Shown here piece after piece: positions 55,522 to 64,000 of a DNA stretch of 64,000 nt. Within the stretch, counting starts at the first letter, position 1, and every line of letters begins with the position of its first letter. Source of the DNA: Modicisalibacter radicis (GTDB lineage: Bacteria; Pseudomonadota; Gammaproteobacteria; Pseudomonadales; Halomonadaceae); contig NZ_CAAHFN010000087.1 in assembly GCF_900961225.1 (NCBI RefSeq), forward strand, positions 157,108-221,107, given 5' to 3'. The notes under the pieces were generated by a model that ran no database searches, had not been told where the DNA came from, and saw nothing but the letters and a program-made list of their open reading frames with translations. The translations under genes and the position numbers were made by a program.

Positions 55522-55653
55522 ATCGCATCCTCTCAGACATGGCCCGTGACCAACGCGTTCGTTGCTGCATGGCCAGACCGGTTTGGAAGCATCTGATTAC
55601 CGAATCGGATCAAACACTTACACCGCATTTTATGGTTCTCCAAGGAGATTACG

Positions 55654-55920
55654 GTGGCGAATACCAAGCAAGCACAGAAGCGTGCCCGTCAGGCCGAACA
55701 GCGTCGCAAGCACAACGCCAGTCAGCGTTCGATGGTGCGTACCTACATCAAGCGCGTGATCAAGGCGGTGCAGGGCGGCGATCATGCCCAGGCCATGGAC
55801 GCCTTCAAGGCGGCGCAGCCGGTCATCGACCGCATCGCCGACAAGGACGCGATTTCCAAGAAGAAGGCCGCGCGCCTGAAGAGCCGCCTCAACAAGCGGG
55901 TCAAGGCGCTGGCTGCGTAA
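55654..55920 (+). CDS. rpsT: 30S ribosomal protein S20
   Basis: An 88-aa S20 beginning with a GTG start, then ANTKQAQKRARQAEQRRKHN, after a strong AAGGAGA. The rare start codon is usual for rpsT (UUG in E. coli) and is tied to its autoregulation. A terminator follows. Confidence 0.97.
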   Translation: MANTKQAQKRARQAEQRRKHNASQRSMVRTYIKRVIKAVQGGDHAQAMDAFKAAQPVIDRIADKDAISKKKAARLKSRLNKRVKALAA

Positions 55921-55973
55921 GCCGGACGTCGCTGAGGTGCCCCGCCCGGCCCGAACGGGCGGCGGGGACCGAG

Positions 55974-55999
55974 AAAAACCGGCTGCGGCCGGTTTTTTT
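55974..55999 (+). terminator. rho-independent terminator after rpsT
   Basis: ACCGGC and GCCGGT pair around TGCG, with A5 before and T7 after. It separates rpsT from murJ. Confidence 0.9.
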
Positions 56000-56039
56000 G
56001 TGCATGCCGTTTACCGAACAAGCGTGATGGGGCCAGCAC

Positions 56040-57752
56040 ATGGCGAGCCAGGACACGGGAAGGGATAGCGCGGTGCAGCCCGACGACGAGCCCGGCGCCG
56101 ATAGAGCGGCGCAGGATGCGCAGGACGATCATGCCTCGCTGGACGCCCCGGCGGGTGGCGATGCCGCGCCCGGCGACGCGGCGCCGGGCGTCGTTGCGGG
56201 TCGCGCGACGCCGGCGAGCGGCGGTCTGCTGCGCTCGGGGATGGTGGTCAGTGCGATGACCATGCTGTCGCGGGTGCTGGGCCTGGCGCGGGACGTGACG
56301 ATCGCCGCGCTGTTCGGCGCCGGCAGTGGCGCGGATGCGTTCTTCGTCGCCTTCAAGATCCCCAACTTCCTGCGCCGGCTGTTCGCCGAGGGCGCGTTCA
56401 ATCAGGCCTTCGTGCCGGTGCTCTCGGAGTACGCCTCCCAGCGCACCCGCGCCGAGGTTCGCGAACTGCTCGACGCCGTGGCCGGCAGCCTGGCGGTGGT
56501 GCTGGCGTTGATGACCTCGCTGGCGATCGTGCTGGCGCCCTGGCTGGCGCTGGTCTTCGCCCCGGGTTTCGCCCGCGACCCCGACAAGCTGGCGCTGACC
56601 GCCGAGATGCTGCGGCTGACCTTTCCCTACTTGCTGCTGATTTCGCTGACGGCGTTCTCGGGCAGCGTGCTCAATACCTGGAATCGCTTCGCCGTGCCGG
56701 CGTTCACCCCGGTGCTGCTCAATCTCGCGCTGATCGGTGCGGCGGTGGCGCTGACGCCCTGGATGAGCGTGCCGTCGATGGCGCTGGCCTGGGGCGTGCT
56801 GATCGCCGGCGCCGCCCAGCTGGCGTTCCAGGTGCCGTTCCTGGCCCGGCTGGGGCTGCTGCCGCGGCCCTGGCCGAACTTCCGCCACCCCGGCGTCAAG
56901 CGCATCCTGTGGCTGATGGCGCCGGCGCTGTTCGGCGTCTCGGTATCGCAGATCAACCTGCTGCTGGACACCGTGCTGGCCTCGCTGCTTGCCGACGGCA
57001 GCGTGTCGTGGCTCTACTATTCGGATCGCCTGGTGGAGCTGCCGCTGGGGGTGTTCGGCGTGGCGCTGGGCACGGTGATCCTGCCGGCGTTGTCCAAGCG
57101 TCACGCCGAACGCTCGCCCGAGCACTTCGCGCAGATGCTCGACTGGGCGTTGCGCGCGGTGCTGCTGCTGGGGCTGCCGGCGGCGCTGGCGCTGGAGGTG
57201 CTCGCCGAACCGCTGCTGGTCAGCCTGTTCCACTACGGCGCGATGACCGATCGCGATATCGCCATGGCGGCGATGAGCCTGCGTGCCTATGCCCTGGGGC
57301 TGGTCGCCTTCATGCTGATCAAGGTGCTGGCGCCGGGTTACTTCGCTCGCCAGGACACTGCCACGCCGGTCAAGATCGGGGTGGTCGCGATGGTCGCCAA
57401 CATGGTCTTCAACCTGGCGCTGATCCTGCCGCTGGCCCACGCCGGGCTGGCGCTGGCCACCGCGCTGTCGGCGTTTCTCAATGCCGGACTGCTGGCGCGC
57501 GGGCTGCGCCGCCGCGGGGTGCTGGTGTTTCAGCCCGGCTGGGGGCGCTATGCGCTGCAGCTGCTGGGGGGCTGTGCGCTGATGACCCTGGCGCTGTGGT
57601 GGTTCGCGCCGGACTGGCAGGTCTGGCTGGAATGGGACGTGTGGCGTCGCGCCGGTACGCTGGCCGCGCTGGTGGCGGGCGGAGCCGCGGTGTACTTCGC
57701 CTGGCTGGCGGCTACCGGCGTGCGCCTGCGCCACTTCCGGCTGCGCGGATGA
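56040..57752 (+). CDS. murJ: lipid II flippase MurJ
   Basis: A 570-aa MOP-superfamily protein with about 14 helices that flips lipid II for peptidoglycan synthesis. Homology begins near residue 62 with GLLRSGMVVSAMTMLSRVLG; AFFVAFKIPNFLRRLFAEGA follows with its functionally important basic residues. The ~60-residue Ala-, Asp- and Gly-rich extension before it is unusual; a shorter start at 56241 would remove it but also conserved residues, so the long form is kept with caution. Confidence 0.93.
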   Translation: MASQDTGRDSAVQPDDEPGADRAAQDAQDDHASLDAPAGGDAAPGDAAPGVVAGRATPASGGLLRSGMVVSAMTMLSRVLGLARDVTIAALFGAGSGADAFFVAFKIPNFLRRLFAEGAFNQAFVPVLSEYASQRTRAEVRELLDAVAGSLAVVLALMTSLAIVLAPWLALVFAPGFARDPDKLALTAEMLRLTFPYLLLISLTAFSGSVLNTWNRFAVPAFTPVLLNLALIGAAVALTPWMSVPSMALAWGVLIAGAAQLAFQVPFLARLGLLPRPWPNFRHPGVKRILWLMAPALFGVSVSQINLLLDTVLASLLADGSVSWLYYSDRLVELPLGVFGVALGTVILPALSKRHAERSPEHFAQMLDWALRAVLLLGLPAALALEVLAEPLLVSLFHYGAMTDRDIAMAAMSLRAYALGLVAFMLIKVLAPGYFARQDTATPVKIGVVAMVANMVFNLALILPLAHAGLALATALSAFLNAGLLARGLRRRGVLVFQPGWGRYALQLLGGCALMTLALWWFAPDWQVWLEWDVWRRAGTLAALVAGGAAVYFAWLAATGVRLRHFRLRG

Positions 57753-57792
57753 TGCGCGGCATTGACCGTGCAGTCGATCTGCGGCGCGGCGG

Positions 57793-57821
57793 CTGTCAAG
57801 GCCACCCCCCTTCGTTATAAT
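57793..57821 (+). promoter_or_regulatory. sigma70 promoter of ribF-ileS-lspA
   Basis: CTGTCA (57793-57798), a 17-bp spacer and a perfect TATAAT (57816-57821), 52 bp before the ribF start. Confidence 0.7.
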
Positions 57822-57872
57822 CGAAGGCTTTCCCGGTGCGTGACGGACCTCTCTCGGAATATTGAAGGACCT

Positions 57873-58937
57873 ATGGAACTGATTCGCGGCTTGCACAACC
57901 TGACGGCGGAGCACCGGGGCAGCGTGGCGACCATCGGCAACTTCGATGGCGTGCACCGCGGGCATCAGGCGATCCTCGATCAGCTGCGCGATCGCGCCGC
58001 CGCGCTGGGGCGGCCGGTGACGGTGGTGATATTCGAGCCGCAGCCCCGCGAATATTTCGCCGGCGATCAGGCGCCGCCGCGCCTCACCCGGTTGCGCGAC
58101 AAGGTGCGGCTGCTCGCCGAGTACGGTGCCGAGCGGGTGGTCTGCCTGCCGTTCAACGAGGCGTTGAGGAGTCTCACCGCGCATCAGTTCATCGATCGCG
58201 TGCTGATCGGCGGGCTGGGCGTCCGTCATCTGGTGGTGGGCGACGATTTTCGATTCGGTTGCGACCGGGTCGGCGATTTCGCGCTGCTGCGCGAGGTTGG
58301 CGAGGCACGCGGCTTCGCCGTCGAGCATACCCGCACCTTCGCGCTCGACGACGAGCGGGTATCGAGCTCGCGGGTACGCACGCTGCTGGCCAGCGGCAAC
58401 TTCGCCCAGGCCCGGCGCATGCTGGGGCGGCCCTATCGGCTGGCGGGGCGCGTGGTGCGCGACCGGCAACTGGGTCGCACGATCGGCGTGCCCACCGCCA
58501 ACCTGCCGCTGCTGCCCGGGCCGATGGCGCTGCGCGGCGTGTATGCCGTGCTCACCCGGCTCGCCGATGGTCGCGAGTTCACGGGCGTCGCCAATATCGG
58601 CTGGCGGCCGACGGTGGGCACGCCGCGCCCGGTGCTCGAAGTCCATCTGTTCGACTTCGATGGCGATCTCTACGGCCAGCGCATCTCGGTGGTGCCCTGC
58701 GCGCGACTGCGCGGCGAACTGACCTTCGATGGGCTCGAGGCGCTCAAGCGCCAGATTCATCGCGACCAGGCGCGGGCGCGGGACTATTTCCGCGACATCG
58801 CGCTGCCGGGCGACGCCTCGCCGGGCGCGGCGGACGACGCGACGTGGCACTCCTTTCTGGCATCGGCGCCGCTGGCGGCGATGCCGGCGAATTCCGAATC
58901 CCCGGCGGCCGGAGCCGCCGACAACGACGACGGCTGA
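57873..58937 (+). CDS. ribF: bifunctional riboflavin kinase/FAD synthetase
   Basis: A 354-aa enzyme making FMN and FAD. The N-terminal adenylyltransferase domain has [16 protein letters not shown] and SSSRVRTLL; the riboflavin-kinase domain has [13 protein letters not shown] and GVYAV. The last ~45 residues (Ala, Ser and Asp-rich, ending AADNDDG) extend past the usual end and look disordered. GAAGGA precedes the start. ileS begins 10 bp downstream. Confidence 0.96.
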   Translation: MELIRGLHNLTAEHRGSVATIGNFDGVHRGHQAILDQLRDRAAALGRPVTVVIFEPQPREYFAGDQAPPRLTRLRDKVRLLAEYGAERVVCLPFNEALRSLTAHQFIDRVLIGGLGVRHLVVGDDFRFGCDRVGDFALLREVGEARGFAVEHTRTFALDDERVSSSRVRTLLASGNFAQARRMLGRPYRLAGRVVRDRQLGRTIGVPTANLPLLPGPMALRGVYAVLTRLADGREFTGVANIGWRPTVGTPRPVLEVHLFDFDGDLYGQRISVVPCARLRGELTFDGLEALKRQIHRDQARARDYFRDIALPGDASPGAADDATWHSFLASAPLAAMPANSESPAAGAADNDDG

Positions 58938-58947
58938 CTCCAAGGCT

Positions 58948-61788
58948 ATGAGCGACTACAAGCACACCCTCAACCTGCCAGAAACCGATTTCCCGATGCG
59001 CGGCAATCTGCCCAAGCGGGAACCGGCGCGCCTCGCGCGCTGGCAGGAGCTCGATCTCTACCAGCGGCTGCGCGAGGCCGGCCGGGGGCGCGAATCCTTC
59101 GTGCTCCACGACGGCCCTCCCTACGCCAACGGCAGCATTCATCTGGGGCATGCGCTCAACAAGATTCTCAAGGATATCATCGTCAAGTCGAAGAACCTGG
59201 CCGGCTTCGATGCACCCTATGTGCCGGGCTGGGACTGCCACGGCCTGCCCATCGAGCACAAGGTCGAGACTACCCACGGCAAACATCTCGAGCCCGAGCA
59301 GGCCCGCGCGCTGTGCCGCGAGTATGCCGCCGCGCAGATCGAGGATCAGCGCCAGGGTTTCATCCGGCTGGGTGTGATCGGCGACTGGGACAACCCCTAC
59401 CGCTCCATGGACTTCGTCAACGAGGCGGGTGAGATCCGCGCGCTGGCCGACATGGTCGAGGCGGGCTACGTCTTCAAGGGCCTCAAGCCGGTCAACTGGT
59501 GCTTCGATTGTGGCTCGGCGCTGGCCGAGGCCGAGGTCGAGTACGCCGACAAGCAATCCGACGCCATCGACGTGGCTTTTGCCAGTGCCGACGACGCCAA
59601 GCTGGCCGCGGCGTTCGGGCTGAGCGCGCTGGCCAAGCCCGCCGCGGCGGTGATCTGGACCACCACGCCGTGGACCATCCCCGCCAACCAGGCGCTCAAC
59701 GTGCATCCGGAGTTCAGCTACGCGCTGGTCGATGTCGGCGATCGCCTGCTGTTGCTGGCCGAGGATCTGGTCGAGAGCTGCCTGGAGCGCTTCGGTCTGC
59801 ATGGCGAAGTGATCGCCACTGCCCAGGGCGAGGCGCTGGACCTGATCGAGTTCCGCCACCCCTTCTACGATCGCCGCTCGCCGGTCTACCTGGCCGATTA
59901 CGTGGGCGCCGACGAGGGCAGCACCGGTATCGTCCATTCGGCACCGGCCTACGGCATGGACGATTTCGTGACCTGCCGTGCCCACGGCATGAGCTTCGAT
60001 GAGATCGAGAGCCCGGTACAGAGCAACGGCGTCTATGTCGATGATCTGCCGTTCTTCGGCGGCCAGATGATCTGGAAGGCCAATCCGCAGATCGTCGCCA
60101 AGCTCGAGGAGGCCGGTGCGCTGCTGGCCCACCACAAGATCACCCACAGCTACATGCATTGCTGGCGGCACAAGACGCCGGTGATCTACCGCGCCACCGC
60201 CCAGTGGTTCGTGGGCATGGACGTGGCGGGCAAGGACGGCCGCACGCTGCGCGATAAGGCCTTGGAGGGCGTCGAGGCAACCGCTTTTACCCCGGCCTGG
60301 GGCAAGGCGCGCCTGCACAGCATGATCGCCAACCGCCCGGATTGGTGTATCTCGCGCCAGCGGAACTGGGGCGTGCCGATTCCCTTCTTCCTGCATAAGG
60401 TTACCGGCGAGCTGCACCCGCGTACTCTCGAGTTGATGGAGGAAGCCGCCAAGCGCGTAGAACAGGAGGGCATCGACGCCTGGTTCCGTCTCGACCCCGT
60501 CGAGCTGCTGGGCGCCGAGGCCGGCGACTACGAGAAGGTCACCGATACCCTCGACGTGTGGTTCGATTCCGGCACCACCCATCGCCACGTGCTGCGCGGC
60601 TCGCACCCTCACGGCCACGCCGAAGGACCGATCGCCGACCTGTACCTGGAAGGCTCCGACCAGCACCGCGGCTGGTTCCACTCCTCGCTGCTCACCGGTG
60701 CCGCTATCGACGGTCATGCGCCCTACAAGGAACTGCTGACCCACGGCTTCACCGTGGACGAGAAGGGCCGCAAGCAGTCCAAGTCGCTGGGCAACGTGAT
60801 CGCCCCGCAGGAAGTGATGGACAAGCTCGGCGCCGACATCCTGCGGCTGTGGGTCGCCTCCACCGATTACTCCGGCGAGATGGCGGTCTCCGACGAGATC
60901 CTCAAGCGCACCGCCGACGTCTACCGACGCATCCGCAACACCTCGCGGTTCCTGCTCGCCAATCTCAACGGCTTCGACCCGGCGCGCGACGCCATCGCCT
61001 TCGGCGACATGCTGGCGCTGGATCAGTGGGTGGTCGATCGGGCCGCCCAGTTGCAGGTGCGTATCGAGCAGGCGTACGAGGAATACCGCTTCCTCGATGT
61101 CTATCAGCAGGTGCACACCTTCTGTGCGCGGGAGCTGGGCGGTTTCTACCTCGACGTGATCAAGGATCGCCAGTACACCACCCAGGCCGATTCCCTGGCC
61201 CGGCGCAGCTGCCAGACCGCGCTCTATCACGTGGTCGAGGCGCTGGCCCGCTGGATCGCGCCGATCCTGAGTTTCACCGGCGAGGAGGTCTACGAGCACA
61301 TCCCCGGCGAGCGCCGCGACAGCGTGCTGCTGGAGCGCTTCTACACCGGGCTGGCCACGCTCGACGAGGGCGCCGAGTTCGGCCGCGACTTCTGGGAGCG
61401 GGTGCTGCAGGTCAAGCAGGCGGTCAACAAGTGCCTGGAGGACGCGCGCAACGCCAAGCAGATCAAGAACGGCCTGGCCGCCGAGGTCACCCTCTACGCC
61501 AGCGACGAGCTGCGAGAGACGCTGGGCCGGCTGGGCGACGAACTGCGCTTCGTGCTGCTGACCAGCGAGGTGCATCTGGCCTCCCGGGACGCTGGCGGCG
61601 CGGCGCAGGCCGAGACCAGCGAACTCGAGGGGTTGCGGGTCGCGGTCGCGCCCAGCGCCCACGCCAAGTGCGAGCGTTGCTGGCAGCATCGCCCGGATGT
61701 CGGCAGCCACGCCGAGCACCCGGACCTGTGCGGTCGCTGCATCAGCAACCTGCCGGACGGCCCCGGGGAGGCGCGGCATTATGCCTGA
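58948..61788 (+). CDS. ileS: isoleucyl-tRNA synthetase
   Basis: A 946-aa class I synthetase. HIGH motif as [10 protein letters not shown] near residue 66, KMSKS variant as KQSKSLGN near 610, and a C-terminal zinc site CERCWQHR ... CGRC. Length is close to E. coli IleS (938). The stop overlaps the lspA start by 8 bp. Confidence 0.98.
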   Translation: MSDYKHTLNLPETDFPMRGNLPKREPARLARWQELDLYQRLREAGRGRESFVLHDGPPYANGSIHLGHALNKILKDIIVKSKNLAGFDAPYVPGWDCHGLPIEHKVETTHGKHLEPEQARALCREYAAAQIEDQRQGFIRLGVIGDWDNPYRSMDFVNEAGEIRALADMVEAGYVFKGLKPVNWCFDCGSALAEAEVEYADKQSDAIDVAFASADDAKLAAAFGLSALAKPAAAVIWTTTPWTIPANQALNVHPEFSYALVDVGDRLLLLAEDLVESCLERFGLHGEVIATAQGEALDLIEFRHPFYDRRSPVYLADYVGADEGSTGIVHSAPAYGMDDFVTCRAHGMSFDEIESPVQSNGVYVDDLPFFGGQMIWKANPQIVAKLEEAGALLAHHKITHSYMHCWRHKTPVIYRATAQWFVGMDVAGKDGRTLRDKALEGVEATAFTPAWGKARLHSMIANRPDWCISRQRNWGVPIPFFLHKVTGELHPRTLELMEEAAKRVEQEGIDAWFRLDPVELLGAEAGDYEKVTDTLDVWFDSGTTHRHVLRGSHPHGHAEGPIADLYLEGSDQHRGWFHSSLLTGAAIDGHAPYKELLTHGFTVDEKGRKQSKSLGNVIAPQEVMDKLGADILRLWVASTDYSGEMAVSDEILKRTADVYRRIRNTSRFLLANLNGFDPARDAIAFGDMLALDQWVVDRAAQLQVRIEQAYEEYRFLDVYQQVHTFCARELGGFYLDVIKDRQYTTQADSLARRSCQTALYHVVEALARWIAPILSFTGEEVYEHIPGERRDSVLLERFYTGLATLDEGAEFGRDFWERVLQVKQAVNKCLEDARNAKQIKNGLAAEVTLYASDELRETLGRLGDELRFVLLTSEVHLASRDAGGAAQAETSELEGLRVAVAPSAHAKCERCWQHRPDVGSHAEHPDLCGRCISNLPDGPGEARHYA

Positions 61789-62317
61789 CATGCGGCCTGA
61801 GCCGGATACGGCCGAGGGCGACCAGCAGGCGGCGCCGATGCGCCGGCCGTTGCGCTGGCTGTGGCTGTCGCTGCTGGTCGTGGTGCTCGACCTGGGCAGC
61901 AAGGCGCTCGCCAGCAGCCTGCTGAGCTACGGCCAGCCGGTGGAGGTGCTGCCGGTCTTCAACCTGACGCTGCTGCACAACATGGGCGCGGCGTTCAGCT
62001 TTCTGGCCACCCACGATGGCTGGCAACGCTGGCTGTTCGCGCTGCTCGCGGTGGGCGCCAGCGTCGGCCTGAGCATCTGGCTGACCCGGCTGAAAAGCGG
62101 CGAGGTGCTGCTGGCCGGCTCGCTGGCGCTGATCATCGGCGGCGCGCTGGGCAATCTCTACGATCGCCTGGTGCATGGTTACGTGGTGGATTTTCTCTCC
62201 TTCCACTGGGGAAACAACTACTTCCCCGCCTTCAACCTGGCCGACACGGCCATCACCCTGGGGGCGATCGGGCTGATTCTCGAAACCCTGCGTGATGCCC
62301 GGCGTCAAAAGGCCTGA
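61781..62317 (+). CDS. lspA: lipoprotein signal peptidase
   Basis: A 178-aa inner-membrane aspartyl protease with four helices. The catalytic aspartates lie in [20 protein letters not shown] and [11 protein letters not shown]. The N-terminal ~25 residues are an extra hydrophilic leader. GGGGAGG inside the ileS end serves as ribosome-binding site. Confidence 0.96.
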   Translation: MPDMRPEPDTAEGDQQAAPMRRPLRWLWLSLLVVVLDLGSKALASSLLSYGQPVEVLPVFNLTLLHNMGAAFSFLATHDGWQRWLFALLAVGASVGLSIWLTRLKSGEVLLAGSLALIIGGALGNLYDRLVHGYVVDFLSFHWGNNYFPAFNLADTAITLGAIGLILETLRDARRQKA

Positions 62318-62360
62318 TACTCCCCAATGTGGCCGAATATGCAAAGCGGAGCGCGATGAG

Positions 62361-62810
62361 ATGAGTGAATACCGGATCGGCGAGGGCATGGAAGTCACCC
62401 TGCACTTCACCCTAAAGCTCGAGGACGGCACGGTGGTCGATTCCACCCGCGACAAGCAGCCGGCAACGTTTCAGGTCGGCGACGGCAACCTGCCGCCGGG
62501 TTTCGAGGCGCCGCTGACGGGCCTGACCGACGGCGAGACCGGCAGCTACACGATCTCCCCTGAGCACGCCTTCGGCCAGCACAACCCGCAGAACATCCAG
62601 TCGTTGCCGCGCGACAGTTTCGAAGGCACCGACGAGCTGGAGGAGGGCCTGGTGATGTCGTTCGCCGACCCGGCGGGCGGCGAGTTGCCGGGGGTGATCG
62701 CCGAGATCGGCGACAAGCGCGTCGAGGTGGACTTCAATCACCCGCTGGCGGGGCGTACCCTGACCTTTGACGTCGAGGTGATCGAGGTGCGGCCGGCGAC
62801 GACCCACTGA
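62361..62810 (+). CDS. fkpB: FKBP-type peptidyl-prolyl isomerase (SlpA/FkpB)
   Basis: A 149-aa SlyD-like prolyl isomerase: [18 protein letters not shown], the inserted-flap region [17 protein letters not shown] and [16 protein letters not shown]. The position between lspA and ispH is as in E. coli. A start 23 codons upstream is open but has no homology. Confidence 0.95.
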   Translation: MSEYRIGEGMEVTLHFTLKLEDGTVVDSTRDKQPATFQVGDGNLPPGFEAPLTGLTDGETGSYTISPEHAFGQHNPQNIQSLPRDSFEGTDELEEGLVMSFADPAGGELPGVIAEIGDKRVEVDFNHPLAGRTLTFDVEVIEVRPATTH

Positions 62811-62877
62811 ACCGTCGCGTAGCGCTTTTCATAGACATACACCGCCATTGATACCGCGCGTATCGAGCGAGGCAGAC

Positions 62878-63831
62878 ATGCAGATCAAGTTGGCCAATCC
62901 CCGCGGCTTCTGCGCGGGCGTCGATCGGGCGATCGATATCGTCAACCGGGCGCTCGACGTGCTGGGCCCGCCCATCTACGTGCGCCACGAAGTCGTGCAC
63001 AATCGCTTCGTGGTCGATTCGCTGCGCGAGCGCGGGGCGATCTTCGTCGACGAACTCGACGAGGTGCCCGACGACGTCACGGTGATCTTCTCGGCTCACG
63101 GGGTGTCGCGCGCCGTCCAGCAGGAAGCGGAGCGCCGCGGGCTGAAGATCTTCGACGCCACCTGTCCGCTGGTCACCAAGGTGCACATGGAAGTCCTGCG
63201 CTACGCCAAGCGCGGCCAGGAGTGCATTCTGATCGGCCATGCCGGCCACCCCGAGGTGGAGGGCACCATGGGCCGCTACGACACCTCGCACGGCGGCGCC
63301 GTCTACCTGGTCGAGGACGAGGCCGATGTCGCCGCCCTCGAGGTCAAGGACCCCGAGCGGCTGGCCTTCGTCACCCAGACGACACTGTCGATGGACGATA
63401 CCGCGCGGGTGATCGATGCCCTGCGCGACAAGTTCCCGGCCATCCAGGGACCGCGCAAGGACGACATCTGCTACGCCACCCAGAACCGTCAGGACGCGGT
63501 GCGCGAGCTGGCCGCCGACTCGGATCTGGTGCTGGTGGTGGGCAGCGTCAACAGCTCCAACTCCAACCGCCTGCGCGAACTCGCCGAGCGCATGGGCACG
63601 CCGGCCAGGCTGATCGACGACGCCAGCCTGATCGAGCCGGCGTGGCTGGAGGGTGTCGCGCGCATCGGCATCACCGCCGGCGCCAGCGCCCCCGAGGTGC
63701 TGGTCAAGGGCGTGATCGAGCGGCTGCGCGCGCTGGGCGCCGAAGTCCCGGAAGAACTCGAGGGCCGCGAGGAGAACATTACCTTCTCCATGCCGAAGGA
63801 GCTGAGAGAGCAGGTCATCGTCAGCGGCTGA
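62878..63831 (+). CDS. ispH: 4-hydroxy-3-methylbut-2-enyl diphosphate reductase
   Basis: A 317-aa iron-sulfur enzyme of the last MEP-pathway step, giving IPP and DMAPP. The three cluster cysteines are in [24 protein letters not shown] and [11 protein letters not shown]. Last gene of the rib-ile-lsp-fkp-isp block. An insertion sequence lies 42 bp after the stop. Confidence 0.97.
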   Translation: MQIKLANPRGFCAGVDRAIDIVNRALDVLGPPIYVRHEVVHNRFVVDSLRERGAIFVDELDEVPDDVTVIFSAHGVSRAVQQEAERRGLKIFDATCPLVTKVHMEVLRYAKRGQECILIGHAGHPEVEGTMGRYDTSHGGAVYLVEDEADVAALEVKDPERLAFVTQTTLSMDDTARVIDALRDKFPAIQGPRKDDICYATQNRQDAVRELAADSDLVLVVGSVNSSNSNRLRELAERMGTPARLIDDASLIEPAWLEGVARIGITAGASAPEVLVKGVIERLRALGAEVPEELEGREENITFSMPKELREQVIVSG

Positions 63832-63918
63832 GTTATCTCCCTCTTCGAACGTTGAAAAGTCGGGCATATGCTCTAATGCCAGTCAGTTAAGCCTACCTTC
63901 AATAAGCTGATCATGAGA

Positions 63919-63951
63919 CCTTTCCCTGTCAGGTACACTGACAGGGAAAGG
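63919..63951 (+). repeat. perfect 14-bp inverted repeat before the transposase start
   Basis: CCTTTCCCTGTCAG (63919-63932) and its exact complement (63938-63951) flank a 5-base loop GTACA. A stable RNA hairpin placed 3 bp before the ATG would block ribosome entry on transcripts that read in from outside, a known way for IS10/IS50-type elements to avoid activation by host promoters. Confidence 0.85.
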
Positions 63952-63954
63952 TCC

Positions 63955-64000
63955 ATGCATTTCAGCAATGCCATCGATGCCATTGCCAAGGTGGTGCCCG
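63955..64000 (+). CDS. IS4-type transposase, first 15 residues only
   Basis: ATG at 63955 opens MHFSNAIDAIAKVVP, and the frame runs off the window. The call rests on the terminal repeat and hairpin just upstream more than on these residues. Confidence 0.55.
   Translation, partial: MHFSNAIDAIAKVVP

Larger units (their letters stand above)
63874..64000 (+). mobile_element. left end of an IS4-family insertion sequence, cut by window edge
   Basis: TAATGCCAGTCAGTTAAG (63874-63891) resembles, at 16 of 18 positions, the terminal repeat of E. coli IS4 as I remember it. It is followed by a perfect hairpin and the start of a transposase frame. Neither target duplication nor right end can be seen. Confidence 0.7.

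Noticed and set aside
57753..57872. FMN riboswitch before ribF
   Set aside because: The 120-bp gap is too short for the conserved RFN fold, and a promoter occupies most of it.
55782..61902. Two frames of over 1000 codons antisense to murJ-ribF and ileS
   Set aside because: Low-complexity Gln, Arg and His-rich translations are typical shadows of GC-rich coding DNA.

Overview
The window looks like chromosome of a GC-rich, moderately halophilic gammaproteobacterium, most likely Halomonas or a close relative (Halomonadaceae). The basis is gene order and protein character: ispB / rplU-rpmA-obgE-proB, then rpsT-murJ-ribF-ileS-lspA-fkpB-ispH, plus a photolyase-Cfa lipid operon behind a LitR-type MerR regulator. 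The genus is inferred, since no 16S or database comparison was possible.

Layout. (1) 1-8.5 kb: the 3' part of a GGDEF-EAL protein, then a leftward operon merR-phrB-NTF2-SDR-FAD oxidase-DUF1365-cfa, mostly joined by ATGA stop/start overlaps. A LitR/PplR-like operator lies upstream, so this is probably a light- or stress-induced DNA-repair and membrane-lipid unit. (2) 8.7-22 kb: housekeeping and metabolic genes (yfcH, rapA, a TlpA-type thioredoxin with an Lgt-like membrane part, an aldose dehydrogenase, a RibD-type reductase, an ATP-grasp ligase paired with an S15/CocE hydrolase, a CPA1 antiporter). (3) 21.9-27.3 kb: a tightly coupled ABC importer operon that continues into an MBL-fold hydrolase and a histidine phosphatase. 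(4) 27.5-30.3 kb: a decaying zone with a frameshifted otnI, a shredded otnK remnant, a Crp/Fnr regulator and a broken IS3-family relic. (5) 30.5-50.6 kb: an exopolysaccharide and signalling cluster, partly AT-rich, ending against a tRNA-Pro(CGG) gene. (6) 51-63.8 kb: a conserved core block. (7) From 63,874: the left end of an IS4-type insertion sequence that runs off the window.

The most interesting part is region 5. It carries a Wzx/Wzy-type polysaccharide set (WecG-WcaJ fusion, flippase, three glycosyltransferases, polymerase, chain-length regulator, Wza-like exporter), two hybrid sensor kinases, galE and a PAS-GAF-diguanylate cyclase. An H-NOX (heme nitric-oxide sensor) gene overlaps the gene for a LuxO-like sigma54-dependent response regulator. 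I find sigma54-type (-24/-12, GG-N10-GC or GT) promoters in front of five transcription units: wecG-wcaJ, wzx, the second GT2 gene, wza-wzz-wzy, and hnoX-luxO. Between the divergent wza and hnoX promoters lie three exact copies of a 14-bp element that resembles the LuxO box (TTGCA-N3-TGCAA). A 13/14 copy lies upstream of the GT2 promoter, and two weaker copies lie between the wecG-wcaJ and wzx promoters. The simplest reading is a self-regulated switch that feeds nitric oxide and phosphorelay input through a LuxO-like activator and RpoN to the whole polysaccharide locus. The genes and sites are seen in the sequence; the wiring is inference.

Limits: everything was read by eye. Promoter and operator calls are motif matches, and family assignments rest on remembered motifs rather than searches.
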